A stretch of 12,941 nt of DNA, from assembly GCA_905235425.1 (NCBI GenBank), contig CAJOKY010000069.1:1-12941 (forward strand), written 5' to 3'. The translations under genes were made by a program, and so were the position numbers. Numbering within the stretch: the first letter of the stretch is position 1; every line of letters begins with the position of its first letter. Origin of the DNA: an uncultured Selenomonadaceae bacterium (GTDB taxonomy: Bacteria > Bacillota > Negativicutes > Selenomonadales > Selenomonadaceae). The notes below the pieces were generated by a model. That model worked only from the letters and a program-made list of their open reading frames with translations. It ran no database searches and had not been told where the DNA came from. Positions 6,699 to 12,480 of the stretch are shown here, piece after piece.

Positions 6699-7064
6699 AT
6701 GAACATCATTGAGATTCTTGAAAAAGAACAGCTTAGAAAAGACATCCCGCAATTCGGTCCCGGCGACACGGTGAAAGTCCATGCAAAAATCGTAGAAGGC
6801 AACCGCGAACGTATTCAGATTTTTGAAGGCGTAGTAATCGGTCGTCAAGGCAGCGGTGTTCGCGAAAACTTTATCGTACGCAGAATTTCTTACGGCGTCG
6901 GCGTTGAAAGAATGTTTCCCGTACATTCGCCGCGTATTGAAAAAATTCAAGTTGTACGTCGCGGTGCTGTACGTCGTGCTAAACTTTACTACCTTCGTAA
7001 ACTCACCGGTAAAGCCGCGCGTATTAAAGAGAAAAAAGTTGTAAATCAGCAAAACGCTCAGTAA
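6699..7064 (+). CDS. rplS: 50S ribosomal protein L19
   Basis: A 121-residue bL19, located at the 30S-50S interface of the ribosome. Diagnostic stretches are FGPGDTVKVHAKIVEG, RIQIFEGVVIGRQGSG, FIVRRISYGVGVERMFPVHSP and RRGAVRRAKLYYLR. Length is typical (115-125). The start is fixed by AAGGAGG at 6681-6687. It has its own promoter and terminator. The usual neighbours rimM and trmD are not adjacent, so it is a monocistronic gene here. Confidence 0.97.
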   Translation: MNIIEILEKEQLRKDIPQFGPGDTVKVHAKIVEGNRERIQIFEGVVIGRQGSGVRENFIVRRISYGVGVERMFPVHSPRIEKIQVVRRGAVRRAKLYYLRKLTGKAARIKEKKVVNQQNAQ

Positions 7065-7088
7065 ATTAAATTTCGTTAATAAAAAAAG

Positions 7089-7119
7089 AAACGTCGAACT
7101 TAATTGCTCGGCGTTTTTT
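7089..7119 (+). terminator. Rho-independent terminator of rplS
   Basis: AAACGTCGA (7089-7097) pairs with TCGGCGTTT (7108-7116) through one G-U, with a T run to 7119. Array C starts directly after it. Confidence 0.8.
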
Positions 7120-7120
7120 A

Positions 7121-7204
7121 GTTTAGGTGTCAGGATGTAGGGAGTAGGAGGTAGAGGGTAGGGGGTAGGTTTTCTACAATCTACAATCTACCCTCTACAA
7201 TCTA
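7121..7204. repeat. Heptamer array C, inverted, 12 units
   Basis: 84 bp in 7-bp phase. The left units are GTTTAGG, TGTCAGG, ATGTAGG, GAGTAGG, AGGTAGA and GGGTAGG (twice). The right units are TTTTCTA, CAATCTA (twice), CCCTCTA and CAATCTA. It lies between the convergent rplS and cytidine-deaminase-like genes. The last unit contains the TAG stop of the minus-strand gene (7202-7204). The left half is G-rich with several GG to GGGGG runs. Confidence 0.88.
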
Positions 7205-7600
7205 ATCTCTTCTGCGCGGTCTGTAAGGCTCAATTTCGGCAAGCGGCATAATTTTTACATTGCCGTCCAAATCTGCCAAAACAATTTCCGGCACCTGCAT
7301 TTCTACCAAAAATTCGTAGGTGTTTTCGTCCGGCACATAAAAGCCGTCAATATCGGCAACAATCGCAATGCCGTCAAATTCGCGTTTGCCGTCAACAATA
7401 GCGCGAACCATAGCCGCCATTTCAGCAGGAACGCTAAGGTACGGTATAGGGTGATCTATTCTGCAACCGTTATAAAGCGTCCCGTCCGAAGACAACACGC
7501 AAGCTCCCGCCGCGATACCGTCATGGTCTACATATGAATTTCTTATGGCGTCCATTGCAATTCTTACCATAGTATCGGCAATGTCTTCATTCATTTCCAT
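7202..7600 (-). CDS. Cytidine-deaminase-fold protein lacking the zinc site
   Basis: A 132-residue protein with the length and order of a homotetrameric cytidine deaminase: IAAGACVLSSDGTLYNGCRIDHPIPYLSVPAEMAAM-type core (28-64), VADIDG (81-86), then a C-terminal strand and IMPLAEIEPYR (117-127). The motif that should read CAE is PAE (58-60) and the PCxxC motif is PDENT (90-94). All three zinc-ligand cysteines are lost, at exactly the 33-residue spacing of B. subtilis Cdd, while the Glu stays. Hydrolytic deamination is thus unlikely; nucleoside binding or another role is possible. ATG 7598-7600 is chosen because GGAGG (7612-7616) precedes it by 11 bases; the GTG at 7618 has no SD. A promoter is seen at 7720-7748. 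Confidence 0.72.
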   Translation of the reverse strand: MEMNEDIADTMVRIAMDAIRNSYVDHDGIAAGACVLSSDGTLYNGCRIDHPIPYLSVPAEMAAMVRAIVDGKREFDGIAIVADIDGFYVPDENTYEFLVEMQVPEIVLADLDGNVKIMPLAEIEPYRPRRRD

Positions 7601-7719
7601 CAAATTTATCGCCTCCACTTCTAAACGTGGCTTAAAAATTTATGTATAAGTTCACTTTTCTATTTTGCCGTTAAACGCAAAAATCCTGCAAAATATTTTT
7701 CAACGAATCATTTGTACAA

Positions 7720-7748
7720 ATTATAGAAAAGTTAATTTAATTTTTCAA
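7720..7748 (-). promoter_or_regulatory. Promoter of the cytidine-deaminase-like gene
   Basis: On the minus strand, TTGAAA (7743-7748), a 17-base spacer and a perfect TATAAT (7720-7725). The leader would be about 110 bases. It contains CCAC/GTGG arms that overlap the SD region, so the SD could be partly folded. Confidence 0.6.
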
Positions 7749-8038
7749 AATCTGTTACCACTACGGGAATTTTAAGAATTTTTTCATTTGCAGACAGCAA
7801 TACCAACATTTTTTAGCCGTAAATGTTTCGTAGTCAAAATTTTTCTCAATGATATTTTGCATTTTTGTAATTCGTTCATGATCTTGCCATATATCAAAAC
7901 TTTTAAATTTTGATAATGTTGCAGTAGGTGAGGCGCACACGGACGCGGATTTTGCGCCAAAGAAATGTAAATCTAAATTCAACACGCCCCAGCTACTAAA
8001 TCGTCAGGCATAAACGGCTTTTTAAATGATTTAAGCAT
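7732..8038 (-). pseudogene. Frame-disrupted small gene remnant, unidentified
   Basis: The stretch between 7619 and 8061 holds no intact convincing gene. Three protein-like fragments on the minus strand follow each other. The first is a 19-residue frame MLKSFKKPFMPDDLVAGAC (8038-7979). The second is a 74-codon frame starting LNLDLHFFGAKSASVC (7985-7761). The third is a tail in another frame reading ANEKILKIPVVVTDFEKLN and ending at TAA (7732-7734). Adding one A to the A6 run (plus-strand T6, 7809-7814) would join the second and third fragments smoothly through FTAKKMLVLLS. A one-base change near 7980 would join the first. No fragment has a good SD. I do not recognise the family; LDLHFFGA-like starts occur in phage structural proteins but that is weak. 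It could also be chance frames in AT-rich DNA. Confidence 0.4.
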
Positions 8039-8061
8039 AGGTATAAATTTCCGCCACTTTA

Positions 8062-8090
8062 TTGACGGCTATTAATCGATATGATACATT
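8062..8090 (+). promoter_or_regulatory. Promoter of trmK
   Basis: TTGACG (8062-8067), a 17-base spacer and TACATT (8085-8090) preceded by TGA, the same extended -10 design as the rplS promoter. The start codon is about 20 bases from the predicted transcript start. Confidence 0.6.
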
Positions 8091-8117
8091 TATAAAATCA
8101 GAGAGTTGGTGAACGAA

Positions 8118-8762
8118 ATGATTGACGCAAGAATAACAGCGATGATAAATTTTGTAGAGGCAGGAAGTCGTGTTGCCGATATCGGAGCGGATCACGGCTA
8201 TCTTTCAATTTTTTTAGCAAAGACGGGACGCGCAGATTTTATAGTGGCTACTGATAAAAATGCATTGCCACTTGACGCCGCGAAAAAAAATATAGCCGCC
8301 GCAGGACTTGATGACGTTATAGAGACGCGCTTGGGGGACGGCTTGCAGGTGCTAAGTGTCGGCGAAGTGGATACAATTTGCATAGGCGGCATGGGCGGCG
8401 CATTGATATGCAAAATATTTGACGACGCGCCGAATATTTTGGACAGCGTGGAAAATCTGATTCTGCAACCTATGAACGCCGTCGACAAGGTTAAAGCGTA
8501 TTTGACAGAGGAAAATTTTTACATTGCAGATATTGACTTGGCAGAGGCAGGAGGCATTATCTACGAAATAATTTTTGCGTCGCGTAATGCTGAAAAAATA
8601 TCAGCGCGTAAAAAATTTGAAACGTCGCCCTTGCGTGAAAAATATTTGGCGCTGAAAAAAGAAAAATTGCAACGGGTACTTTCTGAAATGTCGAAAAGTG
8701 CCGCCGCAATGTCAAGCGAAAAATATTTACAGATTCAAAATAAACTTAACGCCATGAACTGA
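8118..8762 (+). CDS. trmK: tRNA (adenine(22)-N(1))-methyltransferase TrmK
   Basis: An S-adenosylmethionine-dependent methyltransferase of 214 residues that modifies A22 in the D-loop of tRNAs. The class I Rossmann motif VADIGADHGYLSIFLAK (about 19-35) matches the family start. GDGL, CIGGMGGALI and LILQPM give the rest of the TrmK/COG2384 signature, and the C-terminal ~60 residues are a charged coiled helical domain as in B. subtilis TrmK. TTG 8106 and GTG 8109 are possible upstream starts, but ATG 8118 fits the family N-terminus and has GGTGA 6 bases ahead. It sits immediately before the tRNA genes, a fitting place. It converges with the minus tRNA operon on a shared terminator. Confidence 0.88.
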   Translation: MIDARITAMINFVEAGSRVADIGADHGYLSIFLAKTGRADFIVATDKNALPLDAAKKNIAAAGLDDVIETRLGDGLQVLSVGEVDTICIGGMGGALICKIFDDAPNILDSVENLILQPMNAVDKVKAYLTEENFYIADIDLAEAGGIIYEIIFASRNAEKISARKKFETSPLREKYLALKKEKLQRVLSEMSKSAAAMSSEKYLQIQNKLNAMN

Positions 8763-8765
8763 AAA

Positions 8766-8787
8766 AGCCCTTGAATTGACAAGGGCT
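8766..8787. terminator. Bidirectional terminator between trmK and the minus-strand tRNAs
   Basis: AGCCCTTG (8766-8773) and CAAGGGCT (8780-8787) form a perfect 8-bp stem with a 6-base loop. On the minus strand it is followed by TTTTT, a strong terminator for the Leu-Asn tRNA transcript. On the plus strand the tract is weaker (AAATTTATAT) but serves trmK. Confidence 0.82.
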
Positions 8788-8830
8788 AAATTTATATATT
8801 GATGTACGAAACGCACAAATACTTTCAAGA

Positions 8831-8906
8831 TGGCTCCCCGAACTGGACTCGAACCAGTGACTCCCTGATTAACAGTCAGGTGCTCTACCGACTGAGCTAC
8901 CGAGGA
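8831..8906 (-). tRNA. tRNA-Asn (GTT)
   Basis: A 76-base cloverleaf on the minus strand: acceptor TCCTCGG/TCGGGGA with two wobbles, anticodon stem CCTGA/TCAGG with loop CTGTTAA (anticodon GTT), T arm ACTGG-TTCGAGT-CCAGT, and encoded CCA. It lies 3 bases after tRNA-Leu in the same transcript. Confidence 0.96.
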
Positions 8907-8909
8907 AGA

Positions 8910-8996
8910 TGGTGCCGAAGGTCGGACTCGAACCGACACGCTGTTGCCAACGGCAGATTTTGAGTCTGCTGCGTCTGCCAATTCCGCCACTTCGGC
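8910..8996 (-). tRNA. tRNA-Leu (CAA)
   Basis: An 87-base class II tRNA on the minus strand: acceptor GCCGAAG/CTTCGGC, anticodon stem GCAGA/TCTGC with loop CTCAAAA (anticodon CAA), a long variable arm, T arm GTCGG-TTCGAGT-CCGAC, and encoded CCA. It is first in the minus-strand tRNA operon. Confidence 0.95.
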
Positions 8997-9010
8997 GCGT
9001 TGCGAACGCA

Positions 9011-9039
9011 ATTATAGCAGAGGGGTAAAAAAATTGCAA
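9011..9039 (-). promoter_or_regulatory. Promoter of the tRNA-Leu/tRNA-Asn operon
   Basis: On the minus strand, TTGCAA (9034-9039), a 17-base spacer and TATAAT (9011-9016) preceded by TGC. It diverges from the plus tRNA promoter 24 bases away. A small palindrome, GCGTT-GCG-AACGC (8997-9009), lies at the transcript start. Confidence 0.7.
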
Positions 9040-9062
9040 GCTTTTTATTAAAAAAATTTTGC

Positions 9063-9091
9063 TTGACAAAAATCCCTATAGGAAATATAAT
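9063..9091 (+). promoter_or_regulatory. Consensus promoter of the five-tRNA operon
   Basis: TTGACA (9063-9068), exactly 17 bases, then TATAAT (9086-9091), a full match to the sigma-70/sigma-A consensus, as expected for a stable-RNA operon. The first tRNA starts 31 bases after the -10. Confidence 0.9.
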
Positions 9092-9122
9092 GTGCGCTGT
9101 CAGTCAAAGGGATTGACGGTAA

Positions 9123-9197
9123 GCGGAAGTAGCTCAGTGGTAGAGCACAACCTTGCCAAGGTTGGGGTCGCGAGTTCGAGCCTCGTTTTCCGCTCCA
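9123..9197 (+). tRNA. tRNA-Gly (GCC), first copy
   Basis: 75 bases: acceptor GCGGAAG/TTTCCGC, D arm GCTC-AGTGGTA-GAGC, anticodon stem CAACC/GGTTG with loop TTGCCAA (anticodon GCC), T loop TTCGAGC, and encoded CCA. It is followed after 10 bases by a second tRNA-Gly. Confidence 0.94.
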
Positions 9198-9207
9198 AAA
9201 TTTTTTT

Positions 9208-9283
9208 GCGGACATAGCTCATCTGGTAGAGCGCAACCTTGCCAAGGTTGAGGTAGCGAGTTCGAGCCTCGTTGTCCGCTCCA
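9208..9283 (+). tRNA. tRNA-Gly (GCC), second copy
   Basis: 76 bases: acceptor GCGGACA/TGTCCGC, anticodon loop TTGCCAA (GCC), T arm GCGAG-TTCGAGC-CTCGT, and encoded CCA. The D loop (ATCTGGTA) and acceptor bases differ from the first copy, so these are not identical duplicates. Confidence 0.94.
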
Positions 9284-9322
9284 AGTTTTGAAAACAAGTT
9301 GGATATGCCGAAACGGTTTTGA

Positions 9323-9399
9323 GGACCTATAGCTCAGTTGGTTAGAGCAACCGGCTCATAACCGGTCGGTCCTAGGTTCAAGTCCTAGTGGGTCCACCA
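9323..9399 (+). tRNA. tRNA with CAT anticodon (elongator Met, or Ile2)
   Basis: 77 bases: acceptor GGACCTA/TGGGTCC, D arm GCTC-AGTTGGTTA-GAGC, anticodon stem ACCGG/CCGGT with loop CTCATAA (anticodon CAT), T arm CTAGG-TTCAAGT-CCTAG, and encoded CCA. The paired G1-C72 and the absence of three G-C pairs at the base of the anticodon stem exclude initiator tRNA. Elongator Met is more likely, but lysidine-modified Ile2 cannot be excluded by eye. Confidence 0.9.
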
Positions 9400-9410
9400 A
9401 CTAATATAAA

Positions 9411-9488
9411 GGCCTTGTAGCTCAGTTGGATTAGAGTATTTGACTACGAATCAAAGGGTCGGGGGTTCGAATCCCTCCAAGGTCACCA
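9411..9488 (+). tRNA. tRNA-Arg (ACG)
   Basis: 78 bases: acceptor GGCCTTG/CAAGGTC, an enlarged D loop (AGTTGGATTA), anticodon stem TTTGA/TCAAA with loop CTACGAA (anticodon ACG, expected to become ICG), T arm GGGGG-TTCGAAT-CCCTC, and encoded CCA. Confidence 0.94.
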
Positions 9489-9500
9489 CTTCATTGAAAA

Positions 9501-9584
9501 GGGTAGGTGCCCGAGTGGCTAAAGGGGGCGGACTGTAAATCCGTTGCATTTGCTACGATGGTTCGAATCCATCCCTGCCCACCA
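9501..9584 (+). tRNA. tRNA-Tyr (GTA)
   Basis: 84-base class II tRNA: acceptor GGGTAGG/CCTGCCC, anticodon stem GCGGA/TCCGT with loop CTGTAAA (anticodon GTA), a long variable arm, T arm GATGG-TTCGAAT-CCATC, and encoded CCA. It is the last tRNA before a terminator. Confidence 0.95.
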
Positions 9585-9604
9585 CTTAGAAATTAACAGG
9601 CGTG

Positions 9605-9633
9605 GCGTTGTCGTTGATTCGGCGACGCTTTTT
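9605..9633 (+). terminator. Terminator between the tRNA operon and the zinc-ribbon gene
   Basis: GCGTTGTCG (9605-9613) pairs with CGGCGACGC (9620-9628) using two G-U pairs, followed by TTTTT. No separate promoter is obvious between it and the next gene, so the small genes may depend on read-through. Confidence 0.78.
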
Positions 9634-9654
9634 GGGTTATAGGAGGAAATAAAA

Positions 9655-9846
9655 ATGGCGAAAAAACTTAATAACGACCGCCCGATCATTCAAACTTCCG
9701 GTTACAACGGTAGCGAACCAACGCGCGTTTGTCCGCATTGCGGTAAAGAAAAGTCGCTTAGTGAATTTGGATATCGCAACATGGGTGAAAATAAAATTCG
9801 GAATCAATCTTGGTGCAAAAAGTGTCGCAGTAATTCCGGCAAGTGA
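9655..9846 (+). CDS. Small zinc-ribbon protein, unidentified
   Basis: A 63-residue basic protein with two CxxC pairs, CPHC (26-29) and CKKC (54-57), forming a likely four-Cys zinc ribbon. The pattern CPHCGKEKSLSEFGYR resembles the zinc-ribbon prefix found ahead of HNH nuclease domains and in some phage and host small proteins, but no HNH domain follows. The start is well supported by AGGAGG at 9641-9646. It sits right after the tRNA terminator with an acidic small gene downstream, probably co-transcribed. Nucleic-acid binding is a reasonable guess; no function is known to me. Confidence 0.75.
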   Translation: MAKKLNNDRPIIQTSGYNGSEPTRVCPHCGKEKSLSEFGYRNMGENKIRNQSWCKKCRSNSGK

Positions 9847-9863
9847 TTTTAATTCTGACTTAA

Positions 9864-9914
9864 ATGGATGAATTGGATAAGTTAATGGAAGATTATGAAG
9901 AAATGTTCGGATAA
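9864..9914 (+). CDS. Possible 16-codon acidic micro-ORF
   Basis: ATG at 9864 opens MDELDKLMEDYEEMFG and ends at TAA 9912-9914, directly abutting the ATG of the next gene (9915). There is no SD, but the sequence is strongly acidic and amphipathic. It may be a leader peptide that couples translation of the next gene, or a chance frame. Confidence 0.25.
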   Translation: MDELDKLMEDYEEMFG

Positions 9915-10196
9915 ATGATACCTTTAAAAATGATATATCTAAGCGAAAAACAGCTTGAAGAAATATTGCGTGAGTGTTTGAAAAACGGTAAATTTTATGG
10001 GAGGCTTTATCCGATGGAAGATAAAAACGAACCGGAAACTTTGACGTCTGAAGAGGAAGAAAAATTCCTAAAGGACATTATGGATGAAGTTTTGGAAAGT
10101 TTAAAGTCAATGGAGATTAGGGAGTATTATATTAACGAAAAAGGACACGTTGTTGAAAGAGAAAAAAAGTTTGAAGATGTCAATAACAACCTTTAA
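9915..10196 (+). CDS. Small acidic protein, unidentified (93 or 60 residues)
   Basis: The frame from ATG 9915 gives 93 residues, highly charged and predicted helical (LSEKQLEEILRECLKNGKF, then a Glu-rich stretch and KFLKDIMDEVLESLKSM), ending in a short beta-like IREYYINEKGHVVER. ATG 9915 has no real SD, only a stop-start contact with the micro-ORF before it. ATG 10014 has GGGAGG at 9999-10004, nine bases ahead, and would give a 60-residue protein. Both regions look coding, so two starts may be used. I do not recognise a family; its pairing with the zinc-ribbon gene is the only context. Confidence 0.6.
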   Translation: MIPLKMIYLSEKQLEEILRECLKNGKFYGRLYPMEDKNEPETLTSEEEEKFLKDIMDEVLESLKSMEIREYYINEKGHVVEREKKFEDVNNNL

Positions 10197-10230
10197 ATTT
10201 CAAAGTCAAAATAAATTTCCAAAATAAAAA

Positions 10231-10252
10231 AGCGTCGGCATTCACCGGCGCT
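10231..10252. terminator. Bidirectional terminator between convergent genes
   Basis: AGCGTCGG (10231-10238) and CCGGCGCT (10245-10252) form an 8-bp stem with one G-U and a 6-base loop. T-rich tracts follow on both strands: TTTTTTATTTT on the minus strand, TAAAATTTTTT on the plus strand. It ends the acidic-protein gene and the DUF4127 gene. Confidence 0.85.
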
Positions 10253-10274
10253 TAAAATTTTTTCATAACGTTGA

Positions 10275-11873
10275 TTAATCCGTTTGCAGGTCAAATGAAA
10301 CGTCCGCCTCGTACATTCTGTTCCAAGGATGCGTAAATAAAATATTTCGCAAAAGATATCCCTGCGGCAGTTTTATATTTTCTTCAACAAACTTTGTAGC
10401 CATTTCTGACGTAAGCTCATCTGCACGTACCATTTTATCGCCGAGTGACGCCGTTGCGCCCGTACCCGGTATTTCGGAAAGCATTCCCGTGACTCTGCGC
10501 CGTACGTTGGCTTGATAAACCCAATCGTCAAAATATCGCGTCAAAAGCAGTGACTCAACGTCGCGATTATCCATCCAGCGCGTCAAAACACCTGCACCGA
10601 TTAAAAAGCCGGAACTGTTCGACGCCGTATTCCAGCCGCTGTATGCACGAATTTTGAAAAGCAAATTATGTATACGCATTTGCTCCATAAGCGCGTTATC
10701 GGCGCCATTTGCGTAGGCAATGTCAATCACGCCGACGGGATAATTTTTTTCCGTCAAATCCTGTAAAATTCTCATGAAAGGTTTTGTACCTTTACGCGGC
10801 GTTGTGAAATTGCCGGGCAAATTCGCTTCCAACGTCTTGCCGTCATAGTTCGTATTGACTGCCACAACCAAATCTGCGCGGTTAGCAGAGGTTATTCTAA
10901 ATGAGCCTGACGCCAAAATTGCGCCGTCAACAGATTCAGAAATTGTTTCATTGCCGTAACGCGGAAAAGTCCACGCGCCCTTGCCTTCGTTGTACTTGAC
11001 GGCTACAAAGGGAATTTCGCCGATATCGCGGTTTATCGCACGGCTTAACATAAGTATTCCCAATTCATCAGCGCCGGACATAACTTGACAACGCGCCTTT
11101 CCCAGCGGTTTCATATATTCGGACATATGCCGCCCTTCCAAATGCGTCTGCGAATATTCCGCGCTGTCATCGCAACCTACAAGCAGGTAATCAAAATAAT
11201 AATCGCGCGTCAAATCTACAAAATACTTTACCGCGTCAAAATTTTTCGCACGACGTTTAAACCAATCATCTAAATACGTCTGCGGAATATTTTTTTGCAG
11301 TTGGTCAAACTCCTTCTTTTCACGCTTGGTTAAATCGCGAATTTCCGCCTTGTCGTTAAGCTCGGTGTATCTGAAAATCTGCGTACCGTAAGTGACATAA
11401 TAATCTGGATCATTGGCGGCAGGTGAACCCATGCGCGGCGTCCGCATTACCGTTGTAAATGCGTAAATCGGCACATATGGAAAATTTTTTTTGAACTGTT
11501 CAAACTTTTTGGCACGCGTTAAAATTTCTTCTGCCGATAAATTATGTTGGCGAGAGGCAATTAAACTGCCGTACAACATCGCGTCGGTAGAAATTACGGC
11601 GGCAGAAACACCATGCGCGTTTTCATTAAGCCACGTCCAAAGTTTTTCGGAGTCACCTAAATTTTCGCGACTGCCCAAAATTTCATCAGGCGGCACTACA
11701 ATTTCGTAGCCAAGCTTTTCGCCCACGTCAATCGTCTGCCTTAAACTTATCGGTCTGTTGTCAATCGGTATGTACAAAATTTTTTTGCCTTGACCAATCT
11801 GCGCGGCAAATGTCACTGTTGTAAATGAAATTATTGCCATTAAAAGCGAAAAAAATATTAAGGCTTTTCTCAA
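10275..11873 (-). CDS. DUF4127 family exported protein
   Basis: A 532-residue protein of the uncharacterised DUF4127 family. The N-terminus MRKALIFFSLLMAIISFTTVTFAA is a signal peptide with a likely cut after TFA, so it is exported to the periplasm or outer face. Family marks are ILYIPIDNRPISLRQ near residue 32, VISTDAMLYGSLIASR, LLVGCDDSAEY, IDIAYANGADNALM, RAYSGWNTASNSSG and a C-terminal FTHPWNRMYEADV. Length is close to family norms (about 500). The start is TTG at 11871-11873, preceded by AAGGTGG (11878-11884); it gives the complete signal peptide. It follows ilvN on the minus strand, separated by array D. Biochemical function is not known; conserved Asp, Asn and His residues suggest an enzyme. 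Confidence 0.85.
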   Translation of the reverse strand: MRKALIFFSLLMAIISFTTVTFAAQIGQGKKILYIPIDNRPISLRQTIDVGEKLGYEIVVPPDEILGSRENLGDSEKLWTWLNENAHGVSAAVISTDAMLYGSLIASRQHNLSAEEILTRAKKFEQFKKNFPYVPIYAFTTVMRTPRMGSPAANDPDYYVTYGTQIFRYTELNDKAEIRDLTKREKKEFDQLQKNIPQTYLDDWFKRRAKNFDAVKYFVDLTRDYYFDYLLVGCDDSAEYSQTHLEGRHMSEYMKPLGKARCQVMSGADELGILMLSRAINRDIGEIPFVAVKYNEGKGAWTFPRYGNETISESVDGAILASGSFRITSANRADLVVAVNTNYDGKTLEANLPGNFTTPRKGTKPFMRILQDLTEKNYPVGVIDIAYANGADNALMEQMRIHNLLFKIRAYSGWNTASNSSGFLIGAGVLTRWMDNRDVESLLLTRYFDDWVYQANVRRRVTGMLSEIPGTGATASLGDKMVRADELTSEMATKFVEENIKLPQGYLLRNILFTHPWNRMYEADVSFDLQTD

Positions 11874-11888
11874 ACTACCACCTTCGTA

Positions 11889-11960
11889 TTAGCTGATAGC
11901 AAAACTACTAACTATTCACTATTCACTACTTACTACTAACTATTCACTACTTACTAACCT
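11889..11960. repeat. Heptamer array D between ilvN and the DUF4127 gene
   Basis: Two units on the left (TTAGCTG, ATAGCAA), then AA, then eight in-phase units (11905-11960): CTACTAA, CTATTCA (twice), CTACTTA, CTACTAA, CTATTCA, CTACTTA, CTAACCT. The AA joint before the CTA units is the same as in array A, and CTATTCA/CTACTTA units are shared with it. The right end overlaps the ilvN TGA by one base. Confidence 0.85.
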
Positions 11961-12460
11961 CACATATTTTTGACGGGTACGGGACCGCGTGAAAGAGCTA
12001 TCGCGCCGGTTCTTGCAATTTCTACAATTTCGTAGTCTTTCAACACTTCGCAAATGGCGTCAATTTTATTTTGTCCGCCGGTCAACTCAATGACGATATT
12101 TTCACTTGTAACGTCAACAATTTGCGCGCGGAAAATGTCAACCACGCTTACTAAATCTGCGCGGTTTTCTTTCGACGCCTTGACTTTAATCATAACCAGT
12201 TCACGCTCAATGGAAGGCGCTTTGCTAAGGTTCACGATTTTTATCACGTCAATTAATTTGCTAAGCTGATTGACGACTTGATCCAATTCATTTTCCGATT
12301 CGACGCTGACAACAATATTAATACGCGTAACGCTCGGCTCTTCAGTATAGCCTGCGGAAATACTTTCGATATTGAAGGCGCGGCGGCTGATAAGTCCCGA
12401 CACGTGAGTTAAAACGCCCGGCTTATTGTCTACCAACACGGCAAGTAAATATTTTTTCAA
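11960..12460 (-). CDS. ilvN: Acetolactate synthase small (regulatory) subunit
   Basis: The regulatory subunit that confers valine feedback control on acetolactate synthase, the first shared step of branched-chain amino-acid synthesis. The 166-residue protein has an N-terminal ACT domain (YLLAVLVDNKPGVLTHVSGLISRRAFNIESISAG, residues 4-37) and the second IlvN domain starting near SIERELVMIKV (83-93) and ending ARTGAIALSRG. The start is TTG at 12458-12460 with AGAAAGGAAC upstream (12468-12477). The catalytic subunit ilvB is not next to it here: a HIT gene precedes it and DUF4127 follows, so the subunit is separated from its usual partner unless ilvB lies beyond the window. Confidence 0.95.
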   Translation of the reverse strand: MKKYLLAVLVDNKPGVLTHVSGLISRRAFNIESISAGYTEEPSVTRINIVVSVESENELDQVVNQLSKLIDVIKIVNLSKAPSIERELVMIKVKASKENRADLVSVVDIFRAQIVDVTSENIVIELTGGQNKIDAICEVLKDYEIVEIARTGAIALSRGPVPVKNM

Positions 12461-12480
12461 AATTTAAGTTCCTTTCTAAA

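Noticed and set aside
7761..7985. Intact 74-residue phage structural protein
   Set aside because: Only the short LDLHFFGA start is suggestive; there is no good SD, the frame breaks at an A6 run, and no other phage genes are present.
8997..9009. Terminator in front of tRNA-Leu
   Set aside because: The GCGTT/AACGC palindrome lies at the predicted transcript start, has no T tract and cannot end a transcript there.
8727..9297. Protein-coding frames on the minus strand across the tRNA genes
   Set aside because: They are translations of tRNA sequence (for example VAELADAADSKSAVGNS) and have no SD or family match.
9123..9584. Integrated element at the tRNA cluster with direct att repeats
   Set aside because: No integrase and no repeated tRNA 3' end was seen downstream, so the small genes behind tRNA-Tyr cannot be called an island.
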